Source of the DNA: Acanthamoeba sp. SK_2022b
Lineage: Eukaryota > Discosea > Longamoebia > Acanthamoebidae
DNA: 13,840 bases
Direction: 5' to 3'
Assembly: GCA_027943245.1 (NCBI GenBank)
Contig: JANDJZ010001018.1
Span: 1-13,840 of the forward strand
Positions 1-10,000 of the stretch are shown piece by piece. Position 1 is the first letter of the stretch. Each line of letters opens with the position of its first letter. The position numbers and the translations under genes are program-made. The notes beneath the pieces are model-generated. The model made no database searches, had not been told where the DNA came from, and saw only the letters and a program-made list of their open reading frames with translations.

Positions 1-965
1 CGTGGTGCACGTACCCAGGGCGACTGGAAAGTGTAGACCTCGGGCTTGAAGAGGTCGCCAATCACCATGACCCAGCCGTCGTTCATCCTCGTGAACGAGG
101 AGATCGAGCTGTACTCCCACTCTTGCAGCAGCCTCGTGCCGTCGAGCTCGTAGACCCTCACGTGGGAGGGCCCGAAGATGATGAGCGCCTTGGAGGGCAG
201 CTTGAGGCCCTTGGTCTGCACCGCAACGGTCGCCACGCGCGCGGCGGTGAGCGCGTGCGCATGGCTACGCGATTGGAAGGGAGGGAGGGGGGGGGAGGCG
301 TACGAGAGTCGGGAAGGCGAGGGCGCCGTAGAGGTTGGAGGCGGCGTAGGCCCGAACAAAGTCGTTTTCGGCCGAGGAGGCGCTGCGGCCCATCACCTTG
401 CTCATGGCGTCGCCCACGAGCTGCAGCCACTCTTGCGGCGTGTGCTGCGGCACCATCTTGACCGGGATCGCGTCCACCACCGTTTGCCTGCTCGCATCAC
501 CGCCCATCATCGCCACCGCGGGGAGGTTGAGTGAGTTGGGCGATGCACGCGATCATGGCCGACGGCGAACGGAAACAAAAGAGAGAATGGGCGCGTGGAG
601 GTGTACGCGGTGAGAGGGATGCCCTGGGGCAGGATCTTGGCGTAGTAGACGAGGGCCGCCATCGAAACGGCCCACTCCTTCTCGATCGGAATGCGGTCGT
701 TGAGGAACGTGTTCATCATCTGAACGTACCCGCACCAACATCATCATTAATTAACCAAAACTACAATCAACAACCAACAACAACCAACAACACTTACAAG
801 TGCGGCGTGTGCGGGATTGGGGGGGGGGAAGAGGAAGGGGGGTGGGCACCTGCTGGAAGAGGTAGTGGTGGGCGATCTTGTCGTGGGCCAGCACTTCGGG
901 GGAGAGGATCTCCTTGGCGCCCCAGTAGGTCTTGCGGAACAGGAACGCGAAGCGGGCCTCGCTTG

Positions 966-997
<32 letters not shown>

Positions 998-1973
998 CCC
1001 TTCTTGCCGCGCCGCAGAGTGTCGAACACGCTCGGAGCTGCAACGTTCCCCCCCCCACCACCCACCACCGCCACCGCCACGCCGCGCAGGCTATCAGCCC
1101 CCCCCCACCATTGTCTTGGGCGGAGTAAGAGAGAGAGCCCCCCAGCGTACCGCCACGGCGCGTGGAGGCCGCCTCGAGGCCCACGTGGTCGGAGTCTGGC
1201 GTCGCGAACGAAGTCGAGGGACCGCTGCTGCTGCTGCTGCTGCTGCCGCGTTCCGGGATCGCGATGGACGGCACGGGCGCGGGGCCCATTGAAGTCGGCG
1301 TCGGCGGCAAGATGTCGCTCACCACGCTGTCCGCAGTGCGCCAACCAACCAACCGCGTGACACAGCGTGACGTCAGCCTGAGCGCGCGCGGGGAGGGGGG
1401 GGCACAGGGTGGCGCTGAACGCCGGGGGGGGGCGTACTCCCTGGTGCGGCCTCTTCGGAGGGTGGAGGCCACGCGCTGCTTGAAAGTCGACGGGCGCGAC
1501 TGCGAGGGCACCGGGTCCTGCGCGGCGACGCTCTCTCCTTCAGCAAAATGGTGGGGGGGGGGCACGGGAAGCGGTGGCGGTACCGCCGAGGCGTCCAGGG
1601 TGGAGGTTCCGCGTGGCGACACGGGCACGTTGTGGCCCGGGGTGACCGGAGTGAGCGGCGCGAGAGCCTCCCTGTCGAGGCCGCGCACGCAGGTGTCGTC
1701 GGTAACGCGTTGCATAGGAAACGGGAAGGGGGGGGGGCAATACACGGACAAAGAGAGAGGGAGGGAGGGAGAGAGAGGATTGGGGGGAGGCACCTGGCGC
1801 GGTAGAGGGCCGAGGAGGTCTTGCTCTCCCAGGCCACCATGACGTCGCACAGCTTGACGTCGGGGCAGAGGGGCATGGCCCCGCTCTCGCTCGACTCCCA
1901 GATTCCCCACCCTGCCAGCCCCGACCAATCACCACGCGATCAGTCGTTGTCGCCGGCGTGGCAGCATGACATC

Positions 1974-2036
<63 letters not shown>

Positions 2037-2181
2037 ACCGGCGGCGTAGGTCTGGGGGAGGCCGACGTCGTGGATGACGACCTTGACGATGTCGGCAACG
2101 GTCATCTGGGGCGTGATCGGAATGTGCTTGACCTGATTGGTCGAAGAAGGGGGAGGGGAGGACCACCTCAGATTAGCGTTG

Positions 2182-2244
<63 letters not shown>

Positions 2245-5200
2245 CACACGCGCGTACCTCGCCATCGGGCAGTTCAATGCGGCAGGTGAGGGGCACGTTC
2301 TCGCGCACAGCGTTAAGTTCGGCGTCCGAGGGCGGATACAGCCGCGGGCCTGCACGCCGCGTGTTGAGGTTGGGTTAGGGTCGGGGCATTTAGAAGCGGA
2401 GGCAAACACGCGCGCGCGCCGGACCTCGCTCGAAGGTCTTGTTCACCGAGTCGAGGGCCTGCTTAGCGATGGCGGCGGTGCCGCTGTCGATGTCCTTGTC
2501 CAGCATGGCCTGCCCGCGCCACCGAGCCGGTGGGAAAAGCGTGAGGAGGGGGGGGGGGAAACCCTGCGGGAGAGGCTCGGGAGGGGGGGGCACCTCGAGC
2601 AGGAACTGCTGGAGGTAGCGGATGAAGGTGTTGGAGGGCGCGAACATGCCCGTGGCCACCAGCAGGATCCGGAAACCCTCCTTCTTGTTCGCGCTGCACG
2701 TAGGAGGATGGGGGGGGGCAATAAGGCCGCGGGCAATATCCATGGGGGCAGGAAGAAATTATTGCTGCGGATGTTGCCATGTAACGGGGGGGGGGCAGTG
2801 AAGCTCGAGCGTACGGGGCGGGGTTGTTGGTGATCTGCTTGATGACCTGCACGTAGATCTCGTCGCGCAGTTCTTGGAACTGGATGCCGGCCGCCATGAC
2901 GCTGCAGACGTACACATCGATGGTCGTAAGACAGAGATGGGGGGGGCGCACTGAAGATGGGGGTCACGCACTCGCGAAGCAGCTTGGACTTGTCAACGAT
3001 GCCCATGGGCAGGTCACCCATGAAGCGCATGATGTCTGTTGGTTGTTGTTGGGTGTTGTTGTTGTTGGGTGTTGTTGTTGTTGGGTGTTGTTGTTGTTGT
3101 TGTTGTTCGCCGCCAACGTTGTCAACACACCGAAAAAGAAAACGAGAGAGAGAGAGAGAGAGAGAGCAAATGGGGGCGGAGGGTGTACTCTTGAAGATGG
3201 CCACCGCCACTCCGTGCTGTATGTCGGGCAGATTGTGCAGGAGAGGCGCCTGAATGGGGCTCTGTTGCGTGCGGTGGTCGCGGTCAGCGTGAAGAAGAGA
3301 GACAGAGAGAGAGAGAGAGAGAGTAGAGGAGACAAATGAAGGAGAGTAGGTGGTACCGGAGAGAAGGAGAAGGAAGTCGCACTCGGCCTCTTCAGAGTGG
3401 CCATCACGCCCTTGCTTGGTTTCTGTTCGCACGAGAAAGATGGGCGTGTGCGTGTGTTGATGTGAGTACAACACACACACACATGCACGTGTTCACCACT
3501 AACCCCAAGCGCGGATACCTTGGAGAGATTGGAGTTGGCCCAACGGCGCAGCGTGTACTCGCCCCCGACCTGAACCAGCGAAAACTTCCTGCGATCGAGA
3601 GCGAAGCGGCGAAGGTGATGATGGAGGAGAAGGGAAATAGAGGGGGAGGGGTAAGGCAAGGCGCGTGGTGCGCGCGCGTGTGCGCGTGATAATCGGCGAG
3701 ATCTTGAGGTGGGGGGTGTATATGGAAGCGGGGGGGGGGAGAGAAAGCAACGCACCTGCGCGAGTTGGTGGAGAGGGAGGGGACCGAAGCCTGCGTGGAG
3801 GGCTTGTCATCGGCCTCTTGCCTGCCGTGCCCACGTCTCCGCGGTCAGGTGCCCGACATAGGAGGCGCCGCCACCACCACAACACATGCTTGGGGGGAAG
3901 AGAGAGAGAGAGAGAGGTGGGGGCAGCGCGTGCCTCGGGGCGGGCATGTCGCGGTCGTCGACGAGAATGCGGATGGCGGTCATGGGGAACATGCCCTCCC
4001 TTGGCGCACGCACGCCAAGGCGCGCTTGGTGAGGTCGCGCCAATGGGGGAGGGGGTTTGGGGGGGGCACCTTCCGTCGATCTCGCCGTAGCACCAGCCGT
4101 CGGCGTAGCGCTCCTTCAGGTTGATGCGCTGCCCGGTCTTGAAGCTGAGCAGCAACTGGTCGTTCACCTGCAACAGTTTCGTCGAAACGTTGCGTGAGCC
4201 TAGACGCCGCGCGCGCATCGTCACAACTGCGACGATTGGAGGAGGGAGCGCGGACGGACCTCATAATCGGTGATCGCGACGGCAGCTGTGGAGTTTTCCC
4301 TGCGAGCGCGCACGTAGGTCCGCAGGACGTTGACCACGTCCTCAGGCTGACGACCAAGAAGGAGAGGGGGGAGAGAGAGAGAGAGAGAGAGAGAGGAGGA
4401 GGAGGAGGAGAACTCTGTGAGCGATGCAGTCGCCCGGGCAAATGGGAGGGGAGAGGGGGGAGGCGTACCACGGAGGATTGGAAGACGAGGTCCTTGTACT
4501 TCCTGTCGGTATCGTAGACGGTGAGGATCACGTCGCCCGGAGCCCAACTCCACTCGACCACGTCCGTCAGCGGGAACTCGCACAGTTGTCGCTGCACGCA
4601 TGGCGTCATTGCCCCACCACCGCAAAGGCGCGACAGGCCGTGAGCAGAGGGCATGAGAGTGGGGGAGGGGGGAGGGAGGGGGGGAGGAGCCCATACCCTG
4701 ATCTTGGGGTCGTACAGGACCAGCCGCGCGCGCGAGATGAGGAGGTCAAGTTCGGTGGGCAGGGTGACGCCGAGGACCTGCGTGTCGGGCAGGCACTTTG
4801 ACACAAAACAAAAAGAAAATAAAAAAACAAAAAACAAAGAAATGGCAAAAATGAGTTGAGTAGGGGAACTGGTTACATGGGAGCAGTTGCGGGTTATATG
4901 GAGAGAGGTACCTTGACCGAGAAGAAGGTGAAGCCATAAAAGGGGAGGGAGATGGCCATGTCGAGATAGAGCTTCTTGCACACATCGGCAGACTTGCCGG
5001 CCAGCGCCTGCTGTGCGGCCCTGATCTGTTCGACCCAGGCGCTGGTGCTCTGCATGCTGATCAGGTAGGGCGGAAGGATACGCGGGCTGGCGATGATGAT
5101 GATGATGATGACGACGATGACGACGACAACAACAACAAGGGTTAGGGGGCAGGCCAGGACCTCGAGCGAGCTAGCGAGCGGGGGGAGGAGGAGGAGGGCG

Positions 5201-5346
5201 TACAAAAACTGGGCGATGTCCTTGAACGGATTGTAGTCGCCCAGCTCGAACTGCAGCTGCGCAGCGGCGAAGAAGCAGGCCTCGTCCACGGTGACGGGCA
5301 GCGTGCCAGTGATGACGTCGTGGTGGGCCTGGTGGATGGAGGCAGA

Positions 5347-5407
<61 letters not shown>

Positions 5408-6554
5408 GAAGAGAGCCATGCGTTGGCGAGAGCGGTTTAAAGGAGGAGGGGGAGGGGTGGCGAGTACCTGGAAGCAGAGGAGGTTTGCCTCCACGCCGTC
5501 CACGATGTCGCGCTCGCCGTCGAGGAACACGTGCTTCTTGAAGACGAACTGGCTGGCCACGTCGAGGCCCTTGTGCTTGAGCATCGTCTTCTTGATCTCC
5601 TCGTACCTGGACAGCGTGTCTGTTGCGCGCCGCTTAGCCTCCACGCCCACCCATGATCGCGGCCGCATGCAAGTCGGGATCGCGTTGGGTTGGGTGTGCG
5701 CACCGGCGAGTCGCTCCTCCTTGGGGAGGACCTTGATGAGCTGGTCGTTGTAGACGATGAAGAGGTCCCAGCCGCGCGCGTATCTGAGGCCCTTCTTCTG
5801 CATGAATTCGTAGGTGGCCTCGGACACTGCGCGCGCGCGCCACGCCAAGGGCACACGAGAATCGACCGGTCAGCTTGGGGGAGGCGCAGCCACCGCGCGA
5901 CCAAGGGGGTTGGGGAGGCACCGGTGGTGGCGGAGTCGAACTGGATGTCGATGGACTGCGAGTCGAGCGTCCAGAAGGGGACCACCAGCTTGCGGAGGCT
6001 CTGCGCAGCAGGAGAAAGAGGGGGGAGAGAGAAAGGGGAGTGCGACGTCATCGCGATGCATCGGCACAGTCGGCGGTCTCAATGGAGGGGGGGGGGTAAT
6101 GTACGGTGACGGCGATGACTTCCTCCTCGGAGGGCGGCATTTGGCGGACTCCGTTCTGGTAGGTCCGCCGGAGGCTGCGCATGCTGAACGAGGCCAGGCG
6201 GCCGATGTTGTCGTTCTGCAGTGCTATGGCGGGTTGTGCCCTAAGCCAGCAGCACCGCACGCATACGCGCACGGAGAAAGTTAGTCAGTTTGTTTGTTTG
6301 TTGTTTGTGGGGGGGGAGAGAAAGGCGTTGTGGAGAGGGGCGTTGTGGACCGACCTCCTCTTGGCATTTCCGAGCTGCGGTTCCACGCCGCCGGCCCGCT
6401 TGTCGTGGGCGTTCTGGAGAAGGAACGCAAAGAGGGTCTGCTTGAACTGATCGGAGGGCAGGAAGCAGCAGCAGCAGCAGGAGATCAGCTTCCATATGCG
6501 GATCTTGGCCTCACTGCGCACACCCCGTGTGCCACCAACACGAGTCAGAACATA

Positions 6555-6623
<69 letters not shown>

Positions 6624-6962
6624 TGTGGCCCGCCCGTACATGGACGGGTTGTTCTCGGTCATGCGGAGCAGCTGGCAGTACAACTCATCCCGCAGGTTGG
6701 GCAGCGCAAGGGCCTGGCCAAGTTCAAGCGGTTCGGTCAGGCGTGCGTGCGTGCGTGCGTGCGTGCGAGGAGGCGCGTTTGCCAAGGCGCGGTAGGTATG
6801 CACCTTGCGGATGAGGTAGCAGCAGATGCTGGCTTCTTCGCTGCACATGTACGACAGGATCTTCTTGGATAGGTCCACCGCCTCCTTCCACACCGAAGCG
6901 GCTTCCTTGGTCAAATTGCCGCTCAGCGGTTTCTGTGAAGCGAAGTGAAGCCCTCAAGTCAG

Positions 6963-7032
<70 letters not shown>

Positions 7033-10000
7033 CCGCACACAAGACACGACGAGTTTCGAAACAAATCACACGAGATACATAAAAATGGGGGCGTGGTAGG
7101 TACGGTGCTGCAGCTGATGAGGTCGAGGACGGTGTTGACCTTCCTCTTGGTGAGTGTCTTCTTCTTGGGCGGCTCGAAGTGCATCGACGCGTAGTGGAAC
7201 AGGCTGTACGAGGGGATCTCCTCCTCAGTCATCTGCAGGACGGGCAGGTCCTTGAACCTGTTGTGTGCGCACAAATGCCGTCAGCCCTCCGCGTATTGTA
7301 GAGGAGTCGAGGGGGGGGGCTCCCGAAGAGCGTGAGACGCACTGGAACTGCATGCCCAGCACGCCCTGCTGGACCTCGCGGGCGGCGCGACGCCCCAGCG
7401 TGGCTTGCTTGAGGCTCTCGGCTGGAGATGAAGCAACGAGATCACCATTTTGTGGTGGTGTGGTGGTGGGTGGTGGTGGCAGTGGGTGGTGAGCGTACAC
7501 GCGGTGGCAATGCGGACCGAGGCTCGTTTCCTCACGGCCTGGCCTGAGGTGGCCGTGCCAAACGACAGCGCCCTCGACCTGGCCTCCCCGATCGCGCTAT
7601 TGCGCGAGCCTGCGGAGAGATAGATAGATAGAGAGGGAAGAGAGGAGGAGAGAAGGGGGGGGGTCACTCATGTCCGGCACGGCGATTCGATATGAGCCAG
7701 ACCGCAGCAGTACCGGTGTCGATGAGACCTCCCTTGATGTCGCGGAGTTGGCCTGCGCCAAGTGCGCCGAATTCCTGCACGATCCTTGCGGTGAGGCCAG
7801 GGCACCGGTAGAGCGGGGAAAGAGAGGGGGGGGGGTGGCCAGTACCTCTTCCTGTACGAGGGCGGCGATCTTCTGGCGTTCTTGCTCTTCCTGGTCGGCC
7901 CGCTGCAGCAATCGCTGGTTGGCGGCCTCGCGTTCGCGGCGTTCGGCCTCGGCCTCCCGGGCCTGGATCTGCCTCTCCTCCTCCTCCAGCCGGCGGCGCT
8001 CCTCCTCGGACTTGGCCTTCGCGATGGCCAGCATGCGGAGCTTCCTGGCCTTGAGCTTCTTGAGCTTCTTCTTGGCCAGCCAGCGGCGAGTGCATTTCTG
8101 GAATTACACGGCAACCACCGCCGTCCGGTGAGTGAAGAGCGGTCGCCACGGTCGTCGTCATCATGTGTCGCGAGGTGGCGTGCGCGTGGGGTTGGCGAAC
8201 CTGGAAGACGAGGGCGGCTCCCTTGTCTCGGAGATAGCGGGCGCGGCGGACTCGTCTCCTTTCCAAGGACTGGCAGAGGAGCGCAGCGCGCCGCAGGGCC
8301 ACGAACGCCTTGCGCTTGAGGAAGCCTCGCACGGCGGCCTACGTCGTGAACAAGATTGAAGAGAGGGGGGGGGGCAGAGAAGAACAAGCGGTCAACAGGT
8401 GGGATGTCATGGTCACGGTCATGGTCATGGTCCGGCGCGCACCTGTAGTTGGATGGCGGCCTTCCTCTTGGCGAGGAATCGCGTGCGCGCCAGTCGTTCG
8501 CGCCACCACTTTTGGATGGACACCGCGTAGCAGCGGAGGGCAGCCGCCTTGGCCGTATCGAGAATGCCCAACTACGCGTCGCGAAGCCAACCACCACGTG
8601 GCCATGCACGCTCAGGAATGCGGGGAGGAAAGGGCGGGAGGGGGGGGGGAGTGCGCACGTGGTTCTCCTTGAGGAAGACCTTGGTCTTGCCGACGGCGGC
8701 CTCGGGGAGGTACTTCTTGATGATCGTCACGCTGGCCTCCCGCCACTGGCTGGCCGGGAGCCTGGCGCCGGACACGAGGCAGCTGTAGCGCTTGTAGAAG
8801 TCCTCGAAGAGGTACCGGATGGGGAAGCCCACCTGGCGGATACGGATCGTCTCCATCATGCCTGCACCCCCCCCCCCGCGCAACAGCACAGGTCAGAAGG
8901 AGAGGGGGGGGGGCATGGGGAGGTGGCGGTCGACAAAAAAAGATAGCGAACCGGCATAGCGCAGCTGGGCGGCGACCATGTCGCCGTCAAAGTTGTGGGC
9001 CTCCTTGGCGGTGTTGGGCTTGATGCAGCGGACGTAGTGGGGCTCCGTGTTCTTGAGAGTGGCCACGAGCTGGTCCAATTGCGACTGGGAGTGTTGTTGG
9101 GCCAGGTGAGCTTCGGGTGGTCCTGTAACCGTTGTTGGCGTGTACTGAGGGAGGCGGTTACCTTGAAATGACCTCCGACGGTGGCGATCACTCTCCTGGT
9201 TGTAGCTCCGCCCCGCGCGCTCGGGTCCGCGGGAGGCTGGACACATGCAGGGAACGTGAGCTGCTCTGCACAAACTAAACTCACCGGTTGCATTTAAGAT
9301 GCACCTCTTTGAACAGGTCCCGGACAAGAGGAAGCCTGGTGGTGTTGAGGGCGGCCATCAGATCGTTGTTGACCGTGTCGCGGTTCTTTTCCAAGAAGCC
9401 CTTGAGCGAGTAGCAGACCTGGCGGGGATAAGCAGGAAAACAATGAGAGATCTCACTAAACAAGGCACCCCATTGCTCGTAATATTAAAGCAATAATAAT
9501 AATAATAATAATAATAATAATCAAAAGAAATAAAAATAAAAATGACGTACGTCGCCGGCGTAGTGCTTGATGCCGAAGCTGTTGGGCGTCCTGCGGGTGT
9601 CCTCGAAGTGCTTGTGCTTCTTGTGGTTGGTCTGAACCTTCAGGAGGAAGGTCTGATCGGTGGCCTTGGGGAAGCGTGTCTCCTCGTCCAAGAGCGAAAG
9701 GATACCAAGCGGTTTCTGGAAAGTAACCAAGACCACTCCTCTGATTAGGCTCTACATCGTTTGTGTGTCGTGCGAACGCAAGTATGCACCAATTCAATGA
9801 GGTCAAGACACTCCTGGTTGTCGTTGAACGAGATGGTGGTCCAGTCGATTCCCTCGGCTGCGTACTCGGCCTGTTCCAGCTTGAAGATGTGCTCATTGAA
9901 GAACTGCTGGAGCTTTTCGTTGGCAAAGTTGATGCACATTTGTTCGAAGCTGTTCACCTGTTGTCACCAATCGCCACAACTGGTCAGCCATCAACGATCG

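Larger units (their letters stand above)
967..1671 (-). other. Low-complexity insertion within the second FERM domain (exons 48-51)
   Basis: Residues of about 1835-1972 are rich in P, S, T, R and Q and look disordered: [36 protein letters not shown], a seven-serine run, and a ten-glutamine run next to GKKG. It sits between the end of the F1 lobe core and [12 protein letters not shown]. In the animal myosin VIIa that I used for comparison from memory, no such insertion occurs there. Exons 48-50 have the weakest splice support; exon 50 could start at 1326 or about 54 bases earlier, at 1380, in the same frame. Confidence 0.6.
15..2324 (-). other. Second FERM domain, with a large insertion; runs off the window
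   Basis: F1 is encoded by exons 45-47 ([43 protein letters not shown]). F1 resumes after an insertion of more than 130 residues at [17 protein letters not shown], leading to the F2 helices [20 protein letters not shown] and [18 protein letters not shown]3 starts at [20 protein letters not shown] and continues to [16 protein letters not shown] near the left edge. A GTACGT donor at 14-9 ends exon 54, so at least one more exon, with the final F3 helix and the stop codon, is expected to the left. Confidence 0.88.
2325..3588 (-). other. Second MyTH4 domain (about residues 1553-1742, exons 38-45)
   Basis: Key segments in order are [41 protein letters not shown] with the MyTH4 MGD motif near residues 1627-1629, [18 protein letters not shown] near 1653-1670, [20 protein letters not shown] and a last helix ending [13 protein letters not shown]. 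Exons in this part are very small (64-100 bases). The exon 41 donor was set at GA|GTGCGTG because it is the only GT giving correct phase to exon 42 and the expected spacing between MGD and LRDE. Reading further to a later GT would break the frame. Confidence 0.9.
4260..6129 (-). other. First FERM domain (about residues 1152-1465, exons 26-34)
   Basis: The ubiquitin-like F1 lobe runs from [18 protein letters not shown] through [12 protein letters not shown] to [15 protein letters not shown]2 follows, helical, with [20 protein letters not shown] and [18 protein letters not shown]. The PH-like F3 lobe contains [34 protein letters not shown] and a closing helix [20 protein letters not shown] domains of myosin tails bind cargo or membrane receptors and can fold back onto the motor (known for class VII). 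The F1-F2-F3 order is complete and no lobe is interrupted by low-complexity sequence, unlike the second FERM. Confidence 0.9.
6130..7257 (-). other. First MyTH4 domain (about residues 943-1150, exons 22-26)
   Basis: The segment runs from [15 protein letters not shown] through [19 protein letters not shown] and [18 protein letters not shown] to [16 protein letters not shown]. In MyTH4 domains the LRDE(I/L)Y(C/V)Q helix is the family signature, here near residues 1044-1051, and the domain usually contributes to microtubule or cargo binding. The RFMGD motif seen in the second MyTH4 is not visible here; SYMCSEEAS occupies that place. Five consecutive TGC codons give a CCCCC stretch near residue 1073, where relatives have a variable hydrophobic helix. 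Intron 22 and intron 24, which flank exons 23-24, carry long dinucleotide repeats. Confidence 0.88.

Noticed and set aside
531..1292. 253-codon plus-strand open frame
   Set aside because: It is antisense to myosin exons 50-52 and their introns. Its composition is Arg/Ala/Pro-rich shadow sequence.
747..1928. A 393-codon open frame on the minus strand
   Set aside because: It runs through four introns with clear GT donors and CAG acceptors. Only parts match the FERM gene frame, and the remainder is translated intron with Pro/Ser-rich noise expected in GC-rich DNA.
1821..2378. Plus-strand open frame with poly-His and alternating Cys-Val runs
   Set aside because: The protein is just translated ATC and GT microsatellites plus the complement of myosin exons 45-47. 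There is no domain and no independent evidence of coding.
3038..3107. TTGGG-containing repeat resembling telomeric DNA
   Set aside because: It is an interrupted TTG microsatellite of 70 bases inside an intron. It has no regular telomere unit and no terminal context.
5348..7031. Regularly spaced long dinucleotide repeats as a CRISPR-like or satellite array
   Set aside because: They are simple CA/GT runs confined to separate introns, with unrelated sequence and coding exons between them.
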